A stretch of DNA of 64,000 nucleotides, from the NCBI GenBank assembly GCA_016401345.1, contig JAEACG010000001.1, positions 806,001-870,000 of the forward strand, in the 5' to 3' direction. The notes beneath the pieces were generated by a model. The model made no database searches. It saw only the letters and a program-made list of their open reading frames with translations, and was not told where the DNA came from. Position 1 is the stretch's first letter. The number at the start of each line of letters is the position of its first letter. Position numbers and translations under genes: made by a program. Source of the DNA: Fictibacillus nanhaiensis (lineage in GTDB: Bacteria; Bacillota; Bacilli; Bacillales; Fictibacillaceae). Below are positions 26,140 to 34,744 of the stretch, in pieces.

Positions 26140-26168
26140 AGAATAGCGAAGGTTCACAATTACGTCAA
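26140..26168 (-). promoter_or_regulatory. bioY-bioB promoter
   Basis: On the minus strand, TTGACG (26168-26163), a 17-bp spacer and TATTCT (26145-26140) lie about 40 bp upstream of the bioY ATG. Confidence 0.7.
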
Positions 26169-26192
26169 CTTAAAATAAAATTATGTTAACAT
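26161..26192 (-). promoter_or_regulatory. Probable BirA operator
   Basis: The half-site ATGTTAACAT (26183-26192) and a degenerate second half, AGTTGACGTA (minus strand, 26170-26161), are separated by about 12 bp, resembling the bipartite GTTAAC...GTTAAC biotin operator. The second half covers the -35 hexamer, so binding would block RNA polymerase. Confidence 0.55.
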
Positions 26193-26202
26193 TTATGTTA
26201 TA

Positions 26203-26273
26203 AGTAAACCATTCAATAGACTGGAATGGTTTACTCCATTAATACACTAAATGAGCTTGTCGACTATAGTCGA
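26203..26273. other. Two palindromic elements of unknown role
   Basis: A 12-bp inverted repeat (26203-26214 and 26224-26235) with a nine-base loop and no T-run, followed by the perfect 14-bp palindrome TCGACTATAGTCGA at 26260-26273. Neither overlaps a gene. Confidence 0.5.
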
Positions 26274-26312
26274 AGATCGTTTAAATTATTTTATGTGTGA
26301 AATTGTGTGCAG

Positions 26313-26363
26313 TTACCGTGAATAAAATGTTGATTACCGTGAATAAAAAAGCGATTACCGTGA
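26313..26363. repeat. Three direct repeats at exact 21-bp spacing
   Basis: TTACCGTGA occurs at 26313, 26334 and 26355, with TTACCGTGAATAAAA shared by the first two. The 21-bp period equals two helical turns, as in phased protein-binding sites. Confidence 0.6.
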
Positions 26364-26385
26364 AATTAGTGGTTTTTTAGCAAAA

Positions 26386-26430
26386 AAACTGGCTATCCGT
26401 GTGCTTAGTTCCCACACCTCAAGCCAGTTT
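26386..26430 (-). terminator. Terminator of the sugar ABC operon
   Basis: AAACTGGCT (26386-26394) pairs with AGCCAGTTT (26422-26430), with an inner GTGTG/CACAC pair. On the minus strand a run of seven T follows. Confidence 0.85.
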
Positions 26431-26443
26431 CACTTCGATTATT

Positions 26444-27268
26444 TTATTTGTCTCCCGTAAACTTGATTCCTTTTACAAAATATCGGTTAAAGAAAGCGTA
26501 CAGGACAATAATCGGTAAAGTAAAGACCATCGATGCGGCCATTATATAGTTCCAAAATGAGATGAACTGACCTTTGAATGAGTTCAGTCCTAGTGGTAGA
26601 GTGAACATGTCTTGATCGGACAAAATGATGAGTGGTCTCATAAAATCGTTCCAGAACGCCATGAATACGAAAATCGTCTGAGCTGCAAGTGCCGGTTTAG
26701 CAAGAGGCAAAACGATACGGAAAAATGTCCCGAAGCGTCCAAGCCCGTCGATCGCAGCTGCTTCTTCCACCTCTTTTGGAAAATTGATAAAGAACTGCCT
26801 CATCATAAAGATAAACGTCGCGTTCACCGCACCTGGAATGATCATTCCTTGATACGAGTTCAGCCATCCAAGTTCTTTAAGTATTAAGAAGTTTGGAATG
26901 AGCGTTACTTGGAAAGGAATCATCAGTACGGCCAAGATCATTAAGAAAATGCTCTTTTTCCCTGAAAAGCTTAATCTTGCGAGTGCATATCCAGCCATAG
27001 AATTGAACAATAAGTTTAATAGGGTTCCGATTGTTGCAATGAACAAACTATTAAACAACCATCTTCCGAATAGTGGCTCCCTCGTAAAGATCTGTTTATA
27101 GTTATCAAGTGTAAAGTCTTTTGGAATAAAATTAATCGATCCACTTACGATCTCACCAAGTGTTTTAAAGGAAGAAGACAGTGCCCACAAAAACGGAATA
27201 ACGGTGATAATTGCGTAAACGACAAGGATTACATACAAAGCTTTTCTTCCAGCCGTACGTTTTTTCAT
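26444..27268 (-). CDS. Carbohydrate ABC transporter permease, MalG type
   Basis: This 274-aa inner-membrane protein has six segments and the permease EAA loop near residue 170 (EEAAAIDGLGRFGTFFRIVLPLAKPALA). The C-terminal FNRYFVKGIKFTGDK is typical of CUT1-family MalG-like subunits. It is the last gene of the LacI-controlled operon, 12 bp after the other permease, and it ends at a strong hairpin. No ATPase is encoded here, so a shared MsmX-type ATPase is expected elsewhere. Confidence 0.92.
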   Translation of the reverse strand: MKKRTAGRKALYVILVVYAIITVIPFLWALSSSFKTLGEIVSGSINFIPKDFTLDNYKQIFTREPLFGRWLFNSLFIATIGTLLNLLFNSMAGYALARLSFSGKKSIFLMILAVLMIPFQVTLIPNFLILKELGWLNSYQGMIIPGAVNATFIFMMRQFFINFPKEVEEAAAIDGLGRFGTFFRIVLPLAKPALAAQTIFVFMAFWNDFMRPLIILSDQDMFTLPLGLNSFKGQFISFWNYIMAASMVFTLPIIVLYAFFNRYFVKGIKFTGDK

Positions 27269-27280
27269 GGTATCTCCTCC

Positions 27281-28177
27281 TTAGTATAGTGATTCTTCTT
27301 TTGAAAATTTGCGCTGTAAAAGGGTTGCAACTAAGATGATGATGGCAAGCATGAAAGCGATAGCTGTAGCATAACCCATCGTTCCTAGTGTCTTAAATGC
27401 ATATTGATAGATTAAGAGAACGACAGTTAGAGTGGAGTTGTTCGGTCCGCCTGATCCTCCAGAGAAAATATAAGATTGATCGAAAAGCTGGAATGTCCCG
27501 ATCAGACCCATGACCACAACAAAGGATGTTACCGGTCTTAAGTTTGGAACCGTAATATGCCAAAACTTTTGAATCGGACCTGCTCCGTCGAGTTCAGCAG
27601 CTTCATAATGACTATCTGGAATGTCTTGAAGAGCAGCTAAATAAATAACCATGAAAAACGGTGCTGTTGCCCAGATATTCATAATCATGATAGCGATAAG
27701 AGCTACGTCTGGATCACCAATCCAGTTATACGTTGGTAGATTTAAGAACTTTAGGACATAGTTAATTAATCCGTTCTGATTATACATCCACATAAAAATA
27801 AGTGTTAACACAGCAGATGAAGTTAACGTTGGTAAGAAGTATACGATGCGAAAGAACTTCTGACCTTTGAGCCCTGCATTCAATGAAGCTGCTAATACTA
27901 GAGCCAAAAATGTCTGAGTTGGTACTACGATTGCAACATAGATAGCCGTGTTCTTCAGTGCAATAATAGCTCGATCATCAAATGTAACTTTCATAAAGTT
28001 ATCAAGCCCTCTAAACTCGTAGGTGGCTCCGCCGATCAGTTCTACTTTATGAAAGGAAAGAAACACAGCGTAAAGTATGGGTGCGATCACAAATACACCT
28101 AACACTAGGAGCGCAGGCAGTAGAAATAGATACCCTTGTCCCGCTTCTCTTCTATCTTTTTTTGATAACATCTTCAC
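27281..28177 (-). CDS. Carbohydrate ABC transporter permease, MalF type
   Basis: This 298-aa membrane protein has six segments and the EAA motif YEAAELDGAGPIQKFWHITVPNLRP near residue 215. It lacks the extra N-terminal segments and the large periplasmic insertion of E. coli MalF, as usual for Bacillus CUT1 systems. The GTG at 28177 with GAGGTG eight bases upstream is preferred to the longest frame. It pairs with the MalG-type subunit. Confidence 0.92.
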   Translation of the reverse strand: MKMLSKKDRREAGQGYLFLLPALLVLGVFVIAPILYAVFLSFHKVELIGGATYEFRGLDNFMKVTFDDRAIIALKNTAIYVAIVVPTQTFLALVLAASLNAGLKGQKFFRIVYFLPTLTSSAVLTLIFMWMYNQNGLINYVLKFLNLPTYNWIGDPDVALIAIMIMNIWATAPFFMVIYLAALQDIPDSHYEAAELDGAGPIQKFWHITVPNLRPVTSFVVVMGLIGTFQLFDQSYIFSGGSGGPNNSTLTVVLLIYQYAFKTLGTMGYATAIAFMLAIIILVATLLQRKFSKEESLY

Positions 28178-28202
28178 ATGATTCACCTCGATTCAAAAGT
28201 CT

Positions 28203-29453
28203 TTATTCAGTTACTTTTATCTCCCTGTTCGCCTGTTTCTCTGCATCTTTTAATGCTTCCTTTAAAGGTCGATCACCCAAGTACGCACTTAGAAATTGAT
28301 TGTTAAAATTGTTCATCACAATTGGCAATGTTGGCCCATCCTGCCATACAGTTGCATATTCCGCTCCGCTAACAAGCGGACCGCGTAGTTTGTCTTGATC
28401 GAATCCTAGTTCAGCGGCTACAGACTTTCTTGTTGGAAGTGCAAAACCTTTGCTCGTCCACTTCTTCATACCTTCTTTACCCGTGAGATAATCAATCAGT
28501 TCCCAAGATTCTTTCTTATGCTCTGATTCTGCATTCATAGCGTATCCGACCGTGAAGGACATCGTTCCTTTTTTACCGTTTATAGTCGGCAATTCAGCTG
28601 TTCCATAATCGAGCTCTGGAAACGTGTCTTCTAAAAACGGGATGTTCCAATTTCCTTCCATTACCATTGCTGCATTGCCGCGACCAAACATCTCACCAGC
28701 TGATTGCCCTGCACCCACTTCTGAAGGTGTTGCTGCAGTCTTATCTTTCACGTGCATATCAACAACTGGCTGAATGGCATCCACGACTTTATCGTCAGCA
28801 AAAGTGGCTCGACCGTCTGTGATGACCTGTCCACCACGAGATTCTGCCATATAATACATCCGTTCAATCTGTGGAAGCATACCAAGTCCGTATACTTGCT
28901 TTTCTTGATCGGTCAACTTTTTAGCCGCTAACTCCATTTCTTCCCACGTTTGTGGAGGATCTGTAATACCGGCTTCTTTAAACATCTTTTTGTTATAAAA
29001 AAGAGCAAGTGTTGAGTAATCCTTTGGTAAACCATAAAGCTCCTCACCTTTTTTAAAGGCGTCAAGCATCGGCTTTTCAAAATCTGCTATTTCAAAGTCT
29101 TGAGTCACATATTTGTTGAGCGGTTCAACAGCGCCTGTCTCGATTAAAGCAGGGGCTTCAAAAGCATCAAGATAGAATACATCTGCTGCAGTACCTCCGA
29201 TCAATCGGGTCTTTAGTACGTCCATGTACTGATCACTGATTGTATTCAATTTCACATCGATGTGAGGATGTTCTTTTTCAAAATCTGAAAGGACTTCATC
29301 TAAAAGTTTCTTCTCAGTCGGATTCCCTCCCCATCCACTCAGTACGATCTCTGTTTTTTCTGATTGACTCTCTTCATTTCCACAGCCAGATAATATCGTT
29401 GCTAGAAGCAATGAAGATATACTTAACGTAGACAGCCACTTTGTACGCCTCAT
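28203..29453 (-). CDS. Sugar-binding lipoprotein of the ABC transporter
   Basis: This 416-aa extracellular solute-binding protein of family 1 has a lipoprotein signal with lipobox LSGC (Cys24), so it is anchored outside the membrane. The segments YFLDAFEAPAL-like (VFYLDAFEAPALIE), GLPKDYSTLALFYNKKMF and MVMEGNWNIPFLE are typical of maltodextrin- and oligosaccharide-binding members. GGAG precedes the ATG. The neighbouring debranching-type enzyme suggests alpha-glucan oligosaccharides as ligand, an inference from context. Confidence 0.92.
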   Translation of the reverse strand: MRRTKWLSTLSISSLLLATILSGCGNEESQSEKTEIVLSGWGGNPTEKKLLDEVLSDFEKEHPHIDVKLNTISDQYMDVLKTRLIGGTAADVFYLDAFEAPALIETGAVEPLNKYVTQDFEIADFEKPMLDAFKKGEELYGLPKDYSTLALFYNKKMFKEAGITDPPQTWEEMELAAKKLTDQEKQVYGLGMLPQIERMYYMAESRGGQVITDGRATFADDKVVDAIQPVVDMHVKDKTAATPSEVGAGQSAGEMFGRGNAAMVMEGNWNIPFLEDTFPELDYGTAELPTINGKKGTMSFTVGYAMNAESEHKKESWELIDYLTGKEGMKKWTSKGFALPTRKSVAAELGFDQDKLRGPLVSGAEYATVWQDGPTLPIVMNNFNNQFLSAYLGDRPLKEALKDAEKQANREIKVTE

Positions 29454-29498
29454 TTTCTCAAGCTCCCTTCTTTAACTAAACTAAGGTGATGAATCACT

Positions 29499-31592
29499 CT
29501 ATTTTTGAATCATTTGATATCCTGTCGTATTCTCTTTAATCTCCACTATCGTTTTTTCTTTCTCACGTCGAACATGAACAGAAAGATGTCCTTCGCCAAT
29601 CTTAATTCCATCTACTCTAAGCTCATTCATGTTCTCCAACAGGTGTGGAGAGAGGTGAACAACTTTATTTAAACTATCTGGAAATAAACCAAGAATGGTT
29701 TGGATGAAAACTAATGGTGTTCCTGCAGCCCAAGCTTGAGGCGAACACGCGACCGGATATTTTACTGCTCTTCCTGTTTTAGAACCATATCCACAGAAAA
29801 GCTCAGGAAGTCTGTCGTATTCAAAGTGACTAGCAGCTTTAATCAATCCTGATATCACAGTGTTTGCATCCCTTTGGTGGTTAACCTTACTCATTCCAAG
29901 CAGGATCATGCTGTTGTCATGTGGCCATATGCTACCATCGTGGTAACTCATCGGGTTGTACCCGGCTTCTTCTTCTGCCATCGTTCGAATACCGTAACCA
30001 GAGAAAAAACGAGGTGAAACAAGTTTTTCTATCACCTTACTTGCTTTATGATCGTCCAGCATCTCTGCAAAAAGGACATGACCAGGATTGGTCGTTAATG
30101 TACCTACCTGTTTTTTATCCTTGTCTAACGCAATCGCATGGAACCCTTGCTCTTCCATCCAGAATTTCTCATCATACAATCTCTTTAGCTTTTCAGCTTC
30201 ATTACGAAGTCTGTTTGCTTCCTCCACTTTTCCTTGTACTTCGAAAATGGCGGCGATACCGTTTTTAGCTTGATATACATAACCTTGAACCTCTGATAAC
30301 GCGATCGGTGTTTCAGCGTAATCTCCGTTTCGATGCACGATAGAATCTCCGGAATCCTTCCACCCTTGGTTCGCGATTCCCTTACTCGATTCTTGATGAT
30401 ATTCTACGAATCCATCACCATCACGATCACCATATTCATCGATCCAATTCAGTGCTGCCTCTACATTCGGCTGCAGTTGATCTGCCAAAGTTAAATCACC
30501 TGTCCATTTTGTATACTCAGATAAAAGAACCAAAAACAGAGGTGTTGCATCAATCGTCCCGTAATAAGGTGTAAAAGGAACTTGGTTTGTAGAAGCTAGT
30601 TCTCCGTAACGAATTTCATGCATAATCTTTCCAGGCTGCTCATCCCGCCATGGATCCACCTTAGTACCTTGTTGAGATGCCATGGTTAATAAAGTGCCTT
30701 TTGCGATTTCAGGATTAAAGGCAAGCATCTGAAGCGCAGCGATCAAACTATCTCTTCCGAAAGGAACACCAAACCAAGGTAACCCCGCTACCGGAAATGC
30801 TCCATGCCCAATATCTGTTAGCAATACGCGAAGATCCATAATTCCTCTGTCAACAAGTCTTTGAAGAGGCTTATGATCTGTTTGAACTCTTGTCGTGTCT
30901 CTTTCCCAATCTTTGTATGAAGTCTTTAGTAGTTGAAGCGCTTTCTCCGGATTCATAACTGTTCCTGATTTCCCGTTTATTTCTGGAGTTACAGAAAACG
31001 TAACCGTCTCGGTGTCACCGTGATTCAAATGAAAATCAAATGCGATAGATCCGTCCCTATCAACTGACTTTGCATCTCGATCCCATTGAACTCTCGTCGC
31101 ACGTTCAATATCGTCTGCGCCGCTGTAAAAATAATTGATAGAGTTCTCTGTAACTTCTTCGCCCGTCCTTCTTCCAATTTCACCATATTGAAACCCGCGA
31201 ATAATAAACATGTCTGTAAAATCAGCATCAACATGAACACTAATTTCAAAATCTACCGGCTTTGGATAATAGCTTTTCAGATTAAGTGTTTCGTATAAAA
31301 CTCCATCATAAATTAAGCGCTTTCTTTCGATCTCAACAGATTCCCTCCATAGGATGAGTTTTCCGTCCTCTTCCATGTGAGGGTTGGTTAGCAGGATTTC
31401 AGCTTCATAATTCTCATCCGCAGATGAAGAAAGAAGAATGGGATCTTGACCGTTTATTTTGATATCGAACTTGCTAAGAAACCGGGTGTCTTTCGTATAC
31501 AAACCTAGTCCGTAATCATTCTCTTTCGGGATATTCCCTTTGTCATCTGTTAAAAAAAATAGATCGTTTTCTTTGATTACACGGTAGTCCAT
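29499..31592 (-). CDS. Amylo-alpha-1,6-glucosidase/glycogen-debranching family protein
   Basis: This 697-aa protein has an N-terminal beta domain (residues 1-210, GDE_N_bis type: GLYTKDTRFLSKFDIKING). An (alpha/alpha)6 barrel follows, with HGAFPVAGLPWFGVPFGRDSL near residue 265, WKDSGDSIVHRNGDYAETPIAL near 405 and YHDGSIWPHDNSMIL near 555. The acids D and E in these segments are candidates for catalysis. Related proteins remove alpha-1,6 branches or act on sucrose-like glucosides. There is no signal peptide, so it acts on imported sugar. A LacI-type operator lies just upstream. Confidence 0.86.
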   Translation of the reverse strand: MDYRVIKENDLFFLTDDKGNIPKENDYGLGLYTKDTRFLSKFDIKINGQDPILLSSSADENYEAEILLTNPHMEEDGKLILWRESVEIERKRLIYDGVLYETLNLKSYYPKPVDFEISVHVDADFTDMFIIRGFQYGEIGRRTGEEVTENSINYFYSGADDIERATRVQWDRDAKSVDRDGSIAFDFHLNHGDTETVTFSVTPEINGKSGTVMNPEKALQLLKTSYKDWERDTTRVQTDHKPLQRLVDRGIMDLRVLLTDIGHGAFPVAGLPWFGVPFGRDSLIAALQMLAFNPEIAKGTLLTMASQQGTKVDPWRDEQPGKIMHEIRYGELASTNQVPFTPYYGTIDATPLFLVLLSEYTKWTGDLTLADQLQPNVEAALNWIDEYGDRDGDGFVEYHQESSKGIANQGWKDSGDSIVHRNGDYAETPIALSEVQGYVYQAKNGIAAIFEVQGKVEEANRLRNEAEKLKRLYDEKFWMEEQGFHAIALDKDKKQVGTLTTNPGHVLFAEMLDDHKASKVIEKLVSPRFFSGYGIRTMAEEEAGYNPMSYHDGSIWPHDNSMILLGMSKVNHQRDANTVISGLIKAASHFEYDRLPELFCGYGSKTGRAVKYPVACSPQAWAAGTPLVFIQTILGLFPDSLNKVVHLSPHLLENMNELRVDGIKIGEGHLSVHVRREKEKTIVEIKENTTGYQMIQK

Positions 31593-31629
31593 TTGCTAAA
31601 TCCTCCTGTTTTTTTAAGAATGGTTGTTT

Positions 31630-31644
31630 CCAAAACGTTTTCGG
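31630..31644. promoter_or_regulatory. LacI-family operator upstream of the debranching gene
   Basis: CCAAAACGTTTTCGG is a near-perfect palindrome with central CG, nearly the same as the site at 32691-32706. It lies 38 bp upstream of the ATG at 31592. Confidence 0.65.
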
Positions 31645-31665
31645 TCTTAGTCTAAGTAAAAACCA

Positions 31666-32682
31666 CTATCTGTGGTTTTCGGTTGTTGATTCTCTTTTTA
31701 TGAATGCAGTCTGGAGAACTTTATTCTTTTCAACTTCCTTTCCTTCTAGCAATTTCGTTAGAAGTGTAGTAGCTTCAAACCCTAATTTATAGCGATCTTG
31801 TGCAATCGTAGATAGAGAAGGCGTTGAATAAGCGGATAGGATAATGTTGTCATAGCCAACAACAGATAGATCTTTTGGTAGTATCTTACCCATCTTTTTA
31901 GCGGCTCTCATAGCCCCCATCGCCATTAGATCACTGGCACAAAACAGCGCTGTAATCTCAGGGTGTTTACTTAATAGTTTGGTTGTTTCAAGTTCTGCCG
32001 ATTCCTCTAAAAAAGCACCGTTTACAACATACTCTTCGTTGAAAGGAATTTCTTTATTCTGTAATGCTTCCTGATAGCCTGCTAACCGTTCCCGGCTAAC
32101 AAAAGCTTGACTGTGCCCATTAATCATCGCAATGTTTTTATGTCCGAGATCAGTGAGATGCTCTACCGCTGTTTGTGCCCCGCCTTTGTTGTCGGTTGTA
32201 ACATATCCAACTGATTCACTTTCAATCGGTATATCGATTAGAATACAAGGAATATCGCTTTTTAATACCTCATCCAAATAAGGATCGTCTGTTTTAATTC
32301 CTTGCAGAATCACCCCTTCTACTTTTCTTTCATTGCATAGCTGGTTATACGTTTTTTCCTGTTGTTTTTTTGAATCTGTACTGATTAATACTAGTTCATA
32401 TCCAAGCTCTCCAGCACAGTCATTAACACCGCAGAGTACTTCAAAGGTAAAATTATCTTTACTTCCTTCAATTCGAAGTCCAGATACGAGTAATCCAATG
32501 GTTTTCGTCTTTTTCATCACAAGACTTCGAGCTAGCAAACTCGGACTATAATTAAGTTCTTGAGCGATCACCTTAATTTTTTCCCTTGTCTTTTCGTTTA
32601 CATCAGAGTAGCCGTTCAACGCTCTCGAAACCGTTGTAACAGATACACCTGCTTTTTTCGCAACATCTCTAATTGTAGCCAT
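31666..32682 (-). CDS. LacI-family transcriptional regulator of the glucan operon
   Basis: This 338-aa protein has the LacI helix-turn-helix at its start (ATIRDVAKKAGVSVTTVSRALNGYSDVNEKTREKI), the YSPSLLARSL hinge helix and a periplasmic-binding-like effector domain. The ATG at 32682 is set by GGAGG seven bases upstream; an ATG two codons earlier touches that site. A palindrome, TCCAAAACGTTTTGGA, covers its ribosome site, implying autoregulation, and a second copy lies before the debranching gene. The effector is probably a maltodextrin-type sugar, by context. Confidence 0.93.
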   Translation of the reverse strand: MATIRDVAKKAGVSVTTVSRALNGYSDVNEKTREKIKVIAQELNYSPSLLARSLVMKKTKTIGLLVSGLRIEGSKDNFTFEVLCGVNDCAGELGYELVLISTDSKKQQEKTYNQLCNERKVEGVILQGIKTDDPYLDEVLKSDIPCILIDIPIESESVGYVTTDNKGGAQTAVEHLTDLGHKNIAMINGHSQAFVSRERLAGYQEALQNKEIPFNEEYVVNGAFLEESAELETTKLLSKHPEITALFCASDLMAMGAMRAAKKMGKILPKDLSVVGYDNIILSAYSTPSLSTIAQDRYKLGFEATTLLTKLLEGKEVEKNKVLQTAFIKRESTTENHR

Positions 32683-32690
32683 CCGCATCC

Positions 32691-32706
32691 TCCAAAACGT
32701 TTTGGA
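32691..32706. promoter_or_regulatory. LacI-family operator at the regulator's own start
   Basis: TCCAAAACGTTTTGGA is a perfect 16-bp palindrome with the central CG typical of LacI/CcpA-family sites. It overlaps the ribosome site of the regulator gene. Confidence 0.75.
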
Positions 32707-32720
32707 ATTGATTAGTTGTT

Positions 32721-32749
32721 ATCTTAACGTTTTTTGTGACCGCTTTCAA
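32721..32749 (-). promoter_or_regulatory. Promoter of the LacI-type regulator
   Basis: On the minus strand TTGAAA (32749-32744), a 17-bp spacer and TAAGAT (32726-32721). The operator lies just downstream. Confidence 0.65.
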
Positions 32750-32771
32750 GTATAAGTTAGTAACCATTTAA

Positions 32772-32811
32772 AAACCCTGAGAGAAGTCTCTTAAGACTAA
32801 TCACAGGGTTT
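32772..32811 (-). terminator. Terminator of the LapA gene
   Basis: AAACCCTG (32772-32779) pairs with CAGGGTTT (32804-32811), with an inner AGTC/GACT pair, just past the stop of the LapA gene. Confidence 0.72.
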
Positions 32812-32819
32812 CTTAGCAT

Positions 32820-33158
32820 CTACTTGTTTTCTTCTACTTTTTCATGAGGAATTTCTTCTGTTGGAGTTCCAGTTTCAGCAGAATTTTCAATAATACGTTC
32901 CTCTTTCCAAGATTCTTTTTCATTATGGATCTGGTGCAACTTTTTCACTTGTCGCTGCAGTTGAATTACTTTAATCAGACCAAATAGTCCGACTGATAGG
33001 CCACCGATTACGGCTGATCCTAAAATGACGAGTACTAATGGCCAGTTGGCAGTTCCAAAGAGGTAGTTGATCTCTACATCACCAACGTTTATGACCGCGA
33101 ATGTTGCTATGATCAGTGCGAAGATAAAACCAAATAATAGATACAATTGCATTTTCAT
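32820..33158 (-). CDS. LapA-domain (DUF1049) membrane protein
   Basis: This 112-aa protein has two membrane segments (about residues 5-24 and 41-65) joined by INVGDVEINYLFGTANWPLVLVI, the LapA/DUF1049 pattern. A coiled-coil segment (LQRQVKKLHQIHNEKESWKEE) and an acidic tail follow. LapA proteins assist lipopolysaccharide assembly in Gram-negatives; the Gram-positive role is unknown. The ATG at 33158 has GAGGTG six bases upstream; the longer frame starts at a GTG without a site. Confidence 0.8.
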   Translation of the reverse strand: MKMQLYLLFGFIFALIIATFAVINVGDVEINYLFGTANWPLVLVILGSAVIGGLSVGLFGLIKVIQLQRQVKKLHQIHNEKESWKEERIIENSAETGTPTEEIPHEKVEENK

Positions 33159-33283
33159 TATTATCACCTCATTGTTATCTATTCCCTCAATGACAGGGAA
33201 ATTCACCTAAATTTTTATAAAATTTTTTTTGAAGTTAATCAGCTATGATTTCGGGTAACCTTGTATTATGAGGAGGTGCTTCA

Positions 33284-33958
33284 TTGACGATTAAAGCCTA
33301 TGTTTATGACGCATATGGAACGCTTTTCGATGTACATTCAGTTACTGAAAAAGCCGAATTTCTTTTTAGTGGTCATGGTGCTGCCATTAGTGAAGAGTGG
33401 CGAAAAAAACAATTAGAGTATTTCATGCTTCACCAACTAACTGGAACATACATTCCATTTTCCGAAATCACACGCAATGCTCTTTTATATACTTTAAAAA
33501 AATTCTCTCTACAATGCAAAGAAGATGCACTTGATTCCTTAATGGAGGCTTATCTAGAGCTCCAAGTGTATGAAGAAGTTCCCGAAACTCTTCATAAAAT
33601 TCAACAGAATAATGTAAAGCAGGTTATTTTTTCTAATGGAACTTATAAAATGTTAAAGCCATTAATTGAAAAAAGAGAGCTCACTGATGTTATAGATCTA
33701 CTTTCAATTGAGGATGTTAAACAATATAAACCTGCACCTGCTGCCTATCAGTATGCTCAAGAGACGTTAGCGGTAAACCGAGATGAAATCTTATTCATGA
33801 GTTCTAACTATTGGGACATAACGGGTGCAACAACATATGGTTTTAAGACTGCTTGGATCAATCGAGGAAATCAGCCAATGGATGTTTTAGGTGTAACTCC
33901 TCATTATATATTTGCCTCCCTCAATGATTTGTTGAAAGAAAAAGAGCTGCACTCATAA
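33284..33958 (+). CDS. HAD hydrolase, haloacid dehalogenase type II
   Basis: This 224-aa protein begins YVYDAYGTLFDVHS, giving nucleophile D9 and the type II 2-haloacid dehalogenase signature. It continues with QVIFSNGTYKMLKPLI (motif II), DVKQYKPAPAAYQYA (motif III Lys) and FMSSNYWDITGATTYGFKTAWINR (motif IV). Type II enzymes hydrolyse L-2-haloacids, although many such genes act on other substrates. The start is a TTG with GGAGG upstream. It is monocistronic, and the terminator overlaps the stop. Confidence 0.87.
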   Translation: MTIKAYVYDAYGTLFDVHSVTEKAEFLFSGHGAAISEEWRKKQLEYFMLHQLTGTYIPFSEITRNALLYTLKKFSLQCKEDALDSLMEAYLELQVYEEVPETLHKIQQNNVKQVIFSNGTYKMLKPLIEKRELTDVIDLLSIEDVKQYKPAPAAYQYAQETLAVNRDEILFMSSNYWDITGATTYGFKTAWINRGNQPMDVLGVTPHYIFASLNDLLKEKELHS

Positions 33959-33971
33959 CGATGCAGCTCTT
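33942..33971. terminator. Terminator spanning the HAD stop codon
   Basis: AAGAGCTGCA (33942-33951) pairs with TGCAGCTCTT (33962-33971). The left arm is coding, and the right arm overlaps the end of the convergent small gene. Confidence 0.82.
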
Positions 33972-34155
33972 ACCTATCCTTCGTATGACTTCTAGAATTA
34001 ACTACATAATCCGGTATTAACAAAGTACCTATGAAGAATAAACTACCCCCACCTATGCGAATAAGCCTCTCATGTTCAGTATCTATCATAAAAGAACTTA
34101 GCATAATTAGTGCACCTATAATAACGAACGTAATTCCCCAATATCGATATTTCAA
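33970..34155 (-). CDS. Small two-span membrane protein
   Basis: This 61-aa protein has two hydrophobic segments (WGITFVIIGALIMLSSFMI and GGSLFFIGTLLI) and a basic tail. I do not recognise a family. The TTG at 34155 has AAGGAG eight bases upstream; a GTG three codons earlier overlaps that site. It is convergent with the HAD gene and may follow the 34181 gene in one transcript. Confidence 0.6.
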   Translation of the reverse strand: MKYRYWGITFVIIGALIMLSSFMIDTEHERLIRIGGGSLFFIGTLLIPDYVVNSRSHTKDR

Positions 34156-34180
34156 TATAAGCACTCCTTGTTTTAAAAAG

Positions 34181-34744
34181 TTAATTCAGCCACTTCATGA
34201 TAAAAGACTTATTTTCTTCCAATTCTTTTTCTTGTTTTTCAGAAGTAGGAATCTGCTCTCTTTGCACGTTACGAATCTTCTTTTCAGCTTTAGATTCTGA
34301 ATAGTTCGTATGAGATACAAACCAACCGGAATCCTCTTTCTTTATACGAACCCATACATCTTTTTGACAATCTGCACAGGATTCCATTTTGTAGTAGTGA
34401 AGCTTGTAAATATATTCCTTACTGTTTATACGATATTCAAACTGATCTAACTCTTTAAATGAGTAGGTAGGTTGTTCTTCTTTATTAGTTTCTGAAATAA
34501 TATCCACGTACTTCATTTTTTCTGAATCGGAGAGCAAAGTGTATTGCATTGATTCATTATTTATTAACTTGGCCTCTCCCCACTGTCTAGCAATTCCTTG
34601 TGTCTCAACACTTTGATAATCTATATCTACAACAAGAACAAACAAAAGACAAACGATCAAGAAAGTAAATATTAAATGAAATGCATAGATTGATTCCTTA
34701 TCTTCTTTTAATTCCAATTTAAATTTAATTTTGTCTTCATTCAT
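34181..34744 (-). CDS. Uncharacterised single-span membrane protein
   Basis: This 187-aa protein has one membrane segment near residues 20-42 and a hydrophilic outer domain of about 145 residues. That domain contains a CADC pair (ESCADCQKDVWVRIK) and a Lys/Glu-rich end. I do not recognise the family. The ATG at 34744 has AGGAG seven bases upstream and overlaps the end of the GyrI-like gene by eight bases, so translation is probably coupled. Confidence 0.65.
   Translation of the reverse strand: MNEDKIKFKLELKEDKESIYAFHLIFTFLIVCLLFVLVVDIDYQSVETQGIARQWGEAKLINNESMQYTLLSDSEKMKYVDIISETNKEEQPTYSFKELDQFEYRINSKEYIYKLHYYKMESCADCQKDVWVRIKKEDSGWFVSHTNYSESKAEKKIRNVQREQIPTSEKQEKELEENKSFIMKWLN

Noticed and set aside
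26297-26380. Short plus-strand frame in which the 21-bp repeats read as in-frame heptapeptides (TVNK-type)
   Set aside because: No ribosome site and only 27 codons; the period being a multiple of three is expected by chance one time in three.
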